A stretch of DNA of 44,032 bases, taken from the NCBI RefSeq assembly GCF_018139695.1, contig NZ_JAGSOG010000039.1, forward strand, positions 1-44,032, given 5' to 3'. Below, in pieces: positions 6,711 through 13,337 of this stretch (position 1 is its first letter; every line of letters begins with the position of its first letter). The notes beneath the pieces are model-generated. The model was not told the origin of the DNA. It ran no database searches and saw only the letters and a list, made by a program, of their open reading frames with translations. This stretch comes from Actinospica durhamensis (GTDB taxonomy: Bacteria; Actinomycetota; Actinomycetes; Streptomycetales; Catenulisporaceae). Position numbers and translations under genes: made by a program.

Positions 6711-8132
6711 GTGCCCGTTCATCTGACATCACGACGCCACCTCGCACCGGGTTCCGTCCAGGCTGCGCCCCCGTCAGCGGTCGGCCCCGCCCGTCTGCTG
6801 TCGCCGCTGGATCCGACTCGGTACTCGTCTTCGCTGCGCTGCCTCGTCGCGTCGGCGTTGCGCAGTCCGTGTACGTACCTGGTGGTGGCGGCGATCCTTG
6901 GCTACGGCGTCTTCGCCACGGTCGAGTACGAGCGGCTCGGTGGTCTGGTGGGCGCTCTGGACCTCGGCATCTTCTACGAGGCGGTGTGCGGCTGGGCCTT
7001 TCACGCCGACCCGTACGTGGCGATCAAGGGGTCGTCTCAGCTCGGTGATCATTTCACGCCCGCCTGGGTGCTGCTCGCGCCGTTGCTGCGGATTCGCGAT
7101 TCGCCGTACATGCTGGTGCTCGCGCAGTTCGTCCTGCTGCCGCTGTCCGGGATCCCGGTGTACGTGGCGGTGCGCCGGATGGTCGGAAGGTGGCCCGCGA
7201 CCGGGGTGACCGCGGCATACCTCGCCAGCAGCGGCCTGCAGCACGCGATCGCGTTTCCGGTGCACGAGGTGATGTTCGCGACGCCACTGATCGCCTGGGC
7301 CCTGGAGCGGATACTGGCCGGACGGTGGACCTGGGCGACGGTGCTGATGTGCAGCCTGTGCCTGGTCAAGGAAGACCTCAACCTGATGACGGCCGCCTTC
7401 GCCGTGGTCGCGCTCTGCCACCGCCGATGGCGCCGCGCGGCGTTCCTCGCGGTCTGGGGTCTCGCCGCGTACCTGATCACGGTCAAACTCGTCATCCCCG
7501 AGTTCTGCCCCGCGGGCTACACCTACCTCGACCAGTACGCCTCCACGCTGCAGGCGACGAACTCGGTCCAAGACCTGATGCACATCGTCGAGCACCCCCT
7601 GCGCGTCCTTCACCTGCTTTACGACAACCAGACCAAGCGCGCGCTCTGGCACCTGTTGATCGTCCCCGTGCTAGGCCTCTGCTTCGCCTCGCCGCTCCTG
7701 CTCCTGGCGGCGCCCAACCTGCTCTCCCGGCTGCTGTCGTCGGATCCGAATGTGTGGACCTCGCACTACCACTACGACGCCCCACTGATGCCGATCATCT
7801 TCATCGCGGCCGTCGACGGGCTGATGCGGATCTGCCGCTGCGTCGGTTTCCTCATCGATGAGCGGGCCGTGCTGGCTGGACAGGGTCAAGCCTGCCCTCC
7901 GGTACGCAGGCGCCGGCTTCGCCTGCTTGTCTCTGCTGATCACCTTCCAATACATGGCCAAGTTGCCGATCGGCGAATGGATCAAGAAGCCTGCCGCGTA
8001 CGAGGCGAGCGCGAGCTGGAACAAACAGGTCGAGGGAGCCGTGCAGGCCGTGCCGAGCGGCGTGACCGTCGAGGCGACCAACCGCCTGGCCGTAGCACTC
8101 CTGGAACGCGACACCGTGACGCTGACCTCTGA
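6711..8132 (+). CDS. DUF2079 family polytopic membrane protein, N-terminal part (frameshifted)
   Basis: This is the main part of a DUF2079 membrane protein, a family resembling large glycosyltransferase-like integral proteins. It shows about ten hydrophobic segments starting with YLVVAAILGYGVFATVEY, the conserved LGIFYEAVCGWAF, GDHFTPAWVLLAPL and DPNVWTSHYHYDAPLMPIIF. The homologous reading continues only to about base 7850. After that the frame yields Arg-rich non-homologous sequence, while the expected C-terminal domain continues in the next frame (7858-8286). The true gene is therefore broken by a frameshift near 7820-7870, real or from assembly. GTG 6711 is chosen because AGGAC lies 5 nt upstream; the frame is open to a GTG at 6621. 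Confidence 0.72.
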   Translation: MPVHLTSRRHLAPGSVQAAPPSAVGPARLLSPLDPTRYSSSLRCLVASALRSPCTYLVVAAILGYGVFATVEYERLGGLVGALDLGIFYEAVCGWAFHADPYVAIKGSSQLGDHFTPAWVLLAPLLRIRDSPYMLVLAQFVLLPLSGIPVYVAVRRMVGRWPATGVTAAYLASSGLQHAIAFPVHEVMFATPLIAWALERILAGRWTWATVLMCSLCLVKEDLNLMTAAFAVVALCHRRWRRAAFLAVWGLAAYLITVKLVIPEFCPAGYTYLDQYASTLQATNSVQDLMHIVEHPLRVLHLLYDNQTKRALWHLLIVPVLGLCFASPLLLLAAPNLLSRLLSSDPNVWTSHYHYDAPLMPIIFIAAVDGLMRICRCVGFLIDERAVLAGQGQACPPVRRRRLRLLVSADHLPIHGQVADRRMDQEACRVRGERELEQTGRGSRAGRAERRDRRGDQPPGRSTPGTRHRDADL

Positions 8133-8286
8133 CGATCCGCCCGGCACCTGGGCGGTACTCGACCTCGCGGCCGAGGGCGGCAATACGAACGCGCACGCGG
8201 TGCCGTACGTCCAATCGCTGCTGTCCGACGGATGGAGACTGGTGAAGCAGGACGGCTCGATCGTCGTACTACACGAAGAACGCTGA
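7858..8286 (+). CDS. DUF2079 family protein, C-terminal part (second half of frameshifted gene)
   Basis: This frame holds the expected end of the DUF2079 protein: a last membrane segment (YAGAGFACLSLLITFQYMA) followed by a soluble C-terminal domain with PSGVTVEATNRLAVALL, DTVTLTSDDP, TWAVLDLA and WRLVKQDGSIVVLHEE, as in intact family members. Alone it would be a 142-residue peptide from ATG 7858, but homology logic says it belongs to the 6711 gene by way of a one-base frameshift. It overlaps the out-of-frame tail of that gene by 275 bp. Confidence 0.62.
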   Translation: MSGPCWLDRVKPALRYAGAGFACLSLLITFQYMAKLPIGEWIKKPAAYEASASWNKQVEGAVQAVPSGVTVEATNRLAVALLERDTVTLTSDDPPGTWAVLDLAAEGGNTNAHAVPYVQSLLSDGWRLVKQDGSIVVLHEER

Positions 8287-8309
8287 CGCGGGCCCGGAAG
8301 CGTGTCCGG

Positions 8310-8939
8310 CTACCTCCGGCCGGTGTGGGGGAGCGCTGCGCGGCCGGGGTGCGGGCCGAACAGGACGGCGCGCAGGGCCGGGGCGTACATACGGACGATC
8401 TCCTGGGAATTCATCGAGGCGATCGGTTCGAGGCGCAGCAGGTAGCGGGTGAAGATAAGTCCGCCCATCTGTGCGCCGAACAGCGCCGCCCGGCGCCCGC
8501 CCTCGACCCCGCCGAGGCGCTCGGCCAGGTGGGCGAGCAGCTCGCCGTGCATCGCCTCGCGCACGAGGTCGCTCATCCCCGGGTCGAGCACGACCCCGCG
8601 CAGCATCGCCACCAGCGGCTCGCCGGTGCGTGGATCGTCCCACGCCTGCAGCAGCGCGGTCAGCGCCCGCTCGGGCAGCGTGGCCAGGTCGCCGGGAAGT
8701 TCCTGGCGGGCGACCTCGAGCGGGTTGGCCGTCAGCGCGAGTGTGGCGCCGAACAGCCCGCGCTTGGAGCCGAAGAAGTAGCTGATCAGCGCGGCGTCCA
8801 CGTCCGCCGCACCAGCCACGGCGCGCATCGTGGTGCCCTCGTATCCGTTGGCCAGGAACAGGCGCCGGGCCGCGTCGAGGATCTGCTCGCGGGTGTCCGG
8901 GGCCCCGGCCCTACGCCCGCGCCCGGAGGATTTATTCAT
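8310..8939 (-). CDS. TetR/AcrR family transcriptional regulator of the adjacent exporter
   Basis: A 209-residue TetR repressor. The DNA-binding domain is at about residues 15-62 (TREQILDAARRLFLANGYEG, TTMRAVAGAADVDAALISYFF), and the C-terminal domain resembles the AcrR/TetR_C group, with LPERALTALLQAWDD and VREAMHGELLAHL. The start is placed at ATG 8939 (MNKSSG), after which the sequence becomes a typical TetR N-terminus; the frame remains open far upstream over the exporter gene but that part is a shadow. It is divergent from the 14-TM exporter at 9030 with a 90-bp gap, a standard repressor/drug-pump arrangement. No clear operator palindrome could be seen in the gap. Confidence 0.9.
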   Translation of the reverse strand: MNKSSGRGRRAGAPDTREQILDAARRLFLANGYEGTTMRAVAGAADVDAALISYFFGSKRGLFGATLALTANPLEVARQELPGDLATLPERALTALLQAWDDPRTGEPLVAMLRGVVLDPGMSDLVREAMHGELLAHLAERLGGVEGGRRAALFGAQMGGLIFTRYLLRLEPIASMNSQEIVRMYAPALRAVLFGPHPGRAALPHTGRR

Positions 8940-9029
8940 CACGGTTGAAATGGTGGGCCCGTAGGCGCGAGCGTTCAAGTGCGGCCCGCACCGGGCCGGC
9001 ACCGAGCCGCCCCACCCGAGGAGACCGCG

Positions 9030-10574
9030 ATGCCCTCCGCGACCGTACCGATCCCCGCACCCGCGTCCGGCCCCCGGGGCTTGGAGGGCGGTGGGCGCGC
9101 CGGCGCACGTCCGGCTCGGCACGGCCCGGTGCTGGCGGTGACCTGTCTCGCGTTGGGCACCGTGGTCGCGGCGATGGCGTCGCTGAACGTCGCGCTGCCC
9201 TCGATCGCCCGCGAGACGCACGCCGGGCTGACCCAGCTGACCTGGATCATCGACGCCTACAGCCTGGTGTTCGCCTCGCTGCTGCTGCCGGGCGGCGCGC
9301 TCGGGGACCGGTTCGGGCGTCGCAGGACCCTGTTGATCGGCCTGACGGTGTTCGGCGCCGCGTCGGCGGCGGCGGTGTTCACGGCCACCCCGGCCGTGCT
9401 GATCGCGATCCGCTGCCTGCTCGGCCTCGGCGGGGCGCTGGTGATGCCGGCCACCCTGTCCACCATCACCAGCACCTTCCCGCGCGAGCAGCGGGCCCGC
9501 GCGGTGAGCGTGTGGGCGGCGGTGGCCGGGGCGAGCGCGATCGTGGGCGTGCTGACCACCGGCGCGCTGCTGACGGAGTGGTCCTGGCGCTCGGTGTTCC
9601 TGCTCAACGTGGTGCTCGCCGCGGCCGCGATCGCCGGCACCCTCGCGGTCGTGCCCGAGTCGGCCGACCCGCAGGCCCCCCGCGTCGACGTGGTCGGCGC
9701 GCTGATCTCGGTGGTCGGCCTGTGCGCGCTGGTCTACTCGGTGATCGAGGCGCCCGGGCGCGGCTGGGCCGGCGCGGCCACGCTGGGCGGGCTCGGCGGC
9801 GGGCTGGCGGTCATGGCCGTGTTCGTGGTCTGGGAACTGCGCCGGAGCGACCCGCTGCTGGACCCGCGACTGTTCAAGAACCCCGCGTTCGCGGCCGGTA
9901 CCGCCTCGATCACGCTGCAGTTCTTCGCGTTCTTCGGCTTCATCTTCGTGATCATGCAGTACCTCCAGCTCGTACGCGGGGACAAGCCGCTGCTGGCCGC
10001 GGTCAGCGTGCTGCCGATGGCGGCGGGACTCATCCCGGCCTCGCGCCTGGCCCCGCGGGCCAGCGAGAAATTCGGCACCCGCGCCTGCTGCGCGCTGGGG
10101 CTCACGCTCGCGGCGCTCGCCCTGGCCTGGCTCGCGCAGATGGACGGGACCTCCGCCTACTGGCACCTCGCCGTGGGGCTCGTACCGCTCGGGGCAGGGA
10201 TGGGGCTGGCGATGACCCCGGCGACCACCGCGGTCACCGACGCCCTGCCGCCCGCGCTCCAGGGCGTGGGCAGCGCGGCCAACGACCTGTCCCGCGAGGT
10301 CGGCGGCGCCGTGGGCATCGCCGTGCTCGGCAGCGTGCTCAGCGCCGTCTACCGGGCGAACCTTCCGCTGCCCGGCGTACCCGTGGCCGCGGCGGATGCG
10401 GCCCGCTCCTCGCTCGCGGTGGCCGCGGGCATGGGCGGCCAGGTCCGCGCCGAGGCTCAGGGCGCCTTCCTCGACGGAATGCAGGCCGCACTACTCGGCG
10501 CGAGCGCGGCCGCGCTGTGCGGCGCACTCGTGGTGGGCGTGCTGCTGCGTCGGCGCAGCAGCACGGCGGATTAG
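9030..10574 (+). CDS. MFS drug exporter, DHA2 (EmrB/QacA) type
   Basis: A 514-residue proton-coupled exporter predicted to have 14 membrane helices. The family markers are LNVALPSIARE in TM1, WIIDAYSLVFASLLLPGGAL followed by GDRFGRRR (motif A between TM2 and TM3), and the motif C region VAGASAIVGVLTTGALL in TM5, with a long TM8-TM10 region and a short cytosolic tail. The substrates cannot be predicted beyond hydrophobic drugs or self-made metabolites. ATG 9030 is preferred because GAGGAGA stands 6 nt upstream; the first 40 residues are a disordered Pro/Gly/Arg-rich leader. The gene is likely repressed by the divergent TetR protein. Confidence 0.92.
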   Translation: MPSATVPIPAPASGPRGLEGGGRAGARPARHGPVLAVTCLALGTVVAAMASLNVALPSIARETHAGLTQLTWIIDAYSLVFASLLLPGGALGDRFGRRRTLLIGLTVFGAASAAAVFTATPAVLIAIRCLLGLGGALVMPATLSTITSTFPREQRARAVSVWAAVAGASAIVGVLTTGALLTEWSWRSVFLLNVVLAAAAIAGTLAVVPESADPQAPRVDVVGALISVVGLCALVYSVIEAPGRGWAGAATLGGLGGGLAVMAVFVVWELRRSDPLLDPRLFKNPAFAAGTASITLQFFAFFGFIFVIMQYLQLVRGDKPLLAAVSVLPMAAGLIPASRLAPRASEKFGTRACCALGLTLAALALAWLAQMDGTSAYWHLAVGLVPLGAGMGLAMTPATTAVTDALPPALQGVGSAANDLSREVGGAVGIAVLGSVLSAVYRANLPLPGVPVAAADAARSSLAVAAGMGGQVRAEAQGAFLDGMQAALLGASAAALCGALVVGVLLRRRSSTAD

Positions 10575-10610
10575 CCGCGAGCCGGCCGGTGCGGCCGCCG
10601 CCGATACCCG

Positions 10611-11621
10611 TCAGGACTCGAATTCAGCGTCCTTGGTGGACTCCGCGCGGCCCCAGCCGGGCGTGCCGCGCAGGCCGCGGTAGCGACGCAGGAGGTCCTG
10701 CTGGGCGAGGCGGTAGAAGATCAGCAGGAGGAGCCTTCGAGGGGTGCGACAGTGTGCGCGGACGCGTGCGTCCTTGTTGTGGGAGTACGCCCACGCGAAG
10801 ACCTCGCGGATGCGGTCGGCGTGGTCGGGGAAGAGCGCCAGGGTGCGCTCGACCCCGGCGAGGATGCGCAGCTGCTGCCCGATCCACTCCCGGTAGCCGC
10901 AGGCCACGTTGAAGTAGACGACCGAGCCGGGTGGCTGGAGGATCTCGCCGCCCTGCGCAACGGTCCAGTAGTTGATATAGGCGTCGTCCGTGATGCCGGA
11001 GTCGTCCGCCGGGAGCTCGGGGTAGTCCTCGACGCGCAGCGCCGAGCAGGGGCCGGGGGTGAAGAGGAAGAACTCGGAGGCCGGTTCGTACGGCAGCCGG
11101 AAGACCGACTGCCACCACCAGGCCCACAGCGCACTCGGCAGCCGGGCGTCCCGGCGGAACGCGCGCAGCGGGCGGGTCGGGGCCAGGATCCTGGCCCCGA
11201 CCACCACGATCCTCTCGCGGTCCGCCCGGACCAGCGCGTCGATGTTGCGGGCGAGGGTCCCCGGCTCGAAGAGCACGTCGTCGTCGACGACGAGGAAGGA
11301 GGCGGCGCCGATCCCGCGCGCGTAGCCGATCAACTCGCCGAGGGCGGCGTTCTTCCCGGCCGGTCCGCGCACCAGCAGGTGAGTGCCGAGCCCTGGTGCC
11401 TCGGCTGCCAGCTCCTCCAGCGCAGTGGTCAGGCTGCTTCGATGGTGCCCGTCGGGATCGGGGCCGTTGAGGCAGGCGACGAGGACGACGTCGTGGGCCG
11501 CGGCGAGCGCGCGCAGCTCGGGCGCGATCCGGTGCAGCGAGCGGGAGATGTAGCGCCCGCTCGCGGTGGTCGGGAGCGCCACGACGACCGTGCCGGGCGG
11601 CCGGAGGTCATTTTCAGCCAT
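10611..11621 (-). CDS. Glycosyltransferase, GT2-like (GT-A fold)
   Basis: A 336-residue nucleotide-sugar-dependent glycosyltransferase. The N-terminal domain shows TVVVALPTTASGRYI, the KNAALGELIGYARGIGA nucleotide-binding segment and FLVVDDDVLFEP, whose acidic cluster is the DxD metal/UDP-sugar site. The later acceptor-side segment includes DDSGITDDAYINYW, whose ED/DD-type acids may supply the base. There is no signal peptide or clear membrane helix apart from a weakly hydrophobic stretch near the end (LLLLIFYRLAQ). It starts 8 bp inside the end of the merR gene, so it is translated from the same transcript. Donor and acceptor are unknown; a cell-surface polysaccharide role is possible. Confidence 0.8.
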   Translation of the reverse strand: MAENDLRPPGTVVVALPTTASGRYISRSLHRIAPELRALAAAHDVVLVACLNGPDPDGHHRSSLTTALEELAAEAPGLGTHLLVRGPAGKNAALGELIGYARGIGAASFLVVDDDVLFEPGTLARNIDALVRADRERIVVVGARILAPTRPLRAFRRDARLPSALWAWWWQSVFRLPYEPASEFFLFTPGPCSALRVEDYPELPADDSGITDDAYINYWTVAQGGEILQPPGSVVYFNVACGYREWIGQQLRILAGVERTLALFPDHADRIREVFAWAYSHNKDARVRAHCRTPRRLLLLIFYRLAQQDLLRRYRGLRGTPGWGRAESTKDAEFES

Positions 11622-12033
11622 CAGAGCATTGGTACCACAATGCCGGTGAATCCGAGTCGTTCGAGGTGTCTGCCCGTTTGCGCCGCACCTCGTCGAGGTA
11701 TTCGGACACCGCATCGCGGTTGCGTTCCAGACAGTGGATGCGTTGGGTCATGCGGTCTCGCTCGTCCTCGAGGGCGGCGAGCATCTCCGGCGTGGCATCC
11801 TCGAAGTGGATGGCGCGGGGCTTGTTCAGGCAGGGCAGGATCTGCTTGATCAGCCGGGTGGGCAGCCCGGCGTCCAGCAGTCCACGGATCTGCAGGACTC
11901 GGTCGACGAACGCTTCGTCGTAGATCCGGTATCCGTTGGCCTCCCGGCTGGAGACGATCAGCCCCTGATCCTCGTAGTAGCGCAGCAGACGCCGCGACGT
12001 CCCCGTGCGCTGTGACAGCTCCCCGATACGCAT
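11614..12033 (-). CDS. MerR family transcriptional regulator
   Basis: A 139-residue MerR-type activator/repressor. The winged helix-turn-helix is at the N-terminus (MRIGELSQRTGTSRRLLRYY, EDQGLI, NGYRIYDE), followed by a coiled-coil dimerisation helix (about residues 75-118) and a short C-terminal tail without metal-binding cysteines, so a drug- or stress-responsive rather than metal-sensing member. The MRIGEL start at 12033 is the family norm; an ATG 33 bp upstream lies inside the operator and is less likely. The divergent MFS gene has a MerR-style operator with TTGACA, so this protein probably activates that transporter. The glycosyltransferase gene follows with an 8-bp overlap. Confidence 0.9.
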   Translation of the reverse strand: MRIGELSQRTGTSRRLLRYYEDQGLIVSSREANGYRIYDEAFVDRVLQIRGLLDAGLPTRLIKQILPCLNKPRAIHFEDATPEMLAALEDERDRMTQRIHCLERNRDAVSEYLDEVRRKRADTSNDSDSPALWYQCSDG

Positions 12034-12057
12034 GACGCCATCGAACCACGTCGCCCG

Positions 12058-12083
12058 CCTTGACATTCACATAGATGGCAAGG
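12058..12083. promoter_or_regulatory. MerR-type operator and promoter of the divergent MFS gene
   Basis: An inverted repeat of 9-bp arms with one mismatch (CCTTGACAT 12058-12066, ATGGCAAGG 12075-12083, 8-bp spacer) overlaps a TTGACA -35 element (12060-12065). MerR activators typically bind such a repeat in a promoter with a 19-20 bp spacer; here a weak TTCAGC (12085-12090) would be the -10, giving a transcript start close to the ATG at 12099. The -10 is poor, so the spacing is inferred. Confidence 0.65.
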
Positions 12084-12098
12084 TTTCAGCATTCCCTC

Positions 12099-13331
12099 AT
12101 GCGAAGTACCGAGACACCTGCCGTGACGCCCATGGCACCGTCCGCGGCCGACGCGCCGCCGAAGACCGGGCTGCCCATGGCCGCACTGCTGGCGCTGGCC
12201 CTCGCCGTGTTCATCACGAGCCTGACCGAGACCCTTCCGGCAGGGCTGCTGCCGGCGATGAGCGCAGGCCTGCACGTCGGCGAGTCGGCCGCCGGTCAGA
12301 CCGTGACCGTCTACGCGCTCGGCACGGTGCTCACGGCCATCCCGCTCGCGGCCGCCACCGCCACCTGGCGCCGCAAGCGCCTGCTGATGACCGCGATGCT
12401 CGGCTTCGCCGTGGCGAACGCCGTCACCGCGATGTCCGCGAACTACCCGCTCACCCTGGTCGGCCGCTTCGTCGCCGGGGTCGCGGCCGGCGTGGCCTGG
12501 GCGCTGCTGGCCGGCTACGCCGCCCGCATGGTCGCACCCCGACTCGAAGGCCGCGCGATCGCCGTCGCGATGGCGGGCATCCCGCTCGCCCTGTCCCTGG
12601 GTGTGCCGGCCGGGACTCTGCTCGGCCGGCTCGAGGCCTGGCAGGCCGCGTTCCTCACCATGAGCGGGCTCACCCTGATCCTGCTGCTGTGGATCTCCGC
12701 CGTCGTACCCGACCACCCGGGCCAGAAGCAGGGCGGCCGGATCCCCGTGCTCCAGACCCTGCGCGTGCCCGGCGTCGCGCCCGTCCTGTTCGTCACCCTC
12801 GTCTTCGTGCTGGCCCACACCGTCCTCTACGCCTACATCGCCGCGTTCCTCCAGCACATCGGGCTCGGCGCCCAGACCGACGTGGTCCTGCTGGTCTTCG
12901 GCGTCGCCTCCCTGGTCAGCATCTGGGTCGTCGGCGCCCTCATCCACCGCCACCTCAGGGCCCTCACACTCGCCGCCACCGTGCTGGTCGGCGTCGCCGC
13001 CGCCCTGCTGGGCGCCGTGGCCGGGCTCCACGCGATGGTCTATGTCGCCGCGGCGCTTTGGGGATTGGGCTGGGGCGGCGTCCCGACCCTGCTGCAGAGC
13101 GCGGCAGGCCGCGTCGGCGGACGATCCGCCGACGCGGTTCAAGCCATGCTCGTCACCCTGTGGAACGCGGCCATGGCCGCCGGCGGCATCGTCGGCGGCG
13201 GCCTGCTGTCGCTGGCAGGGGTCGGCGCCATCCCATGGTCGGTTCTGATCCTCCTCGTTCCAGTCCTGATAGCCGTCATCGCGTCACGCGAACACGGCTT
13301 CCCCACGGAAGGGACCACCGGCGCGAGCTGA
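12099..13331 (+). CDS. MFS transporter, AraJ/CmlR-like 12-TM family
   Basis: A 410-residue major facilitator with 12 predicted helices. The signature of the sugar-efflux/chloramphenicol-resistance-like group is clear: AVFITSLTETLPAGLLPAMS, GQTVTVYALGTVLTAIPLA, RRKRLLMTAML (motif A) and GRFVAGVAAGVAWALLAGYA. The likely role is export of drugs or small metabolites under control of the divergent MerR protein. Three ATGs (12075, 12099, 12132) are in frame. The first lies within the MerR operator, so 12099 is chosen; a transcript starting near there would be leaderless. A start at 12132 (MAPSAAD) would remove only disordered residues. It converges on the GH2 gene with only 6 bp between stops. Confidence 0.9.
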   Translation: MRSTETPAVTPMAPSAADAPPKTGLPMAALLALALAVFITSLTETLPAGLLPAMSAGLHVGESAAGQTVTVYALGTVLTAIPLAAATATWRRKRLLMTAMLGFAVANAVTAMSANYPLTLVGRFVAGVAAGVAWALLAGYAARMVAPRLEGRAIAVAMAGIPLALSLGVPAGTLLGRLEAWQAAFLTMSGLTLILLLWISAVVPDHPGQKQGGRIPVLQTLRVPGVAPVLFVTLVFVLAHTVLYAYIAAFLQHIGLGAQTDVVLLVFGVASLVSIWVVGALIHRHLRALTLAATVLVGVAAALLGAVAGLHAMVYVAAALWGLGWGGVPTLLQSAAGRVGGRSADAVQAMLVTLWNAAMAAGGIVGGGLLSLAGVGAIPWSVLILLVPVLIAVIASREHGFPTEGTTGAS

Positions 13332-13337
13332 CTCACA

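Noticed and set aside
8310-10166. A 618-codon minus-strand frame covering the exporter gene and tetR
   Set aside because: Only its last 209 codons read as a TetR protein; the rest is the antisense of the MFS gene.
12034-12066. An 11-residue N-terminal extension of the MerR protein from ATG 12066
   Set aside because: It would start inside the operator, and family members begin at MRIGEL.
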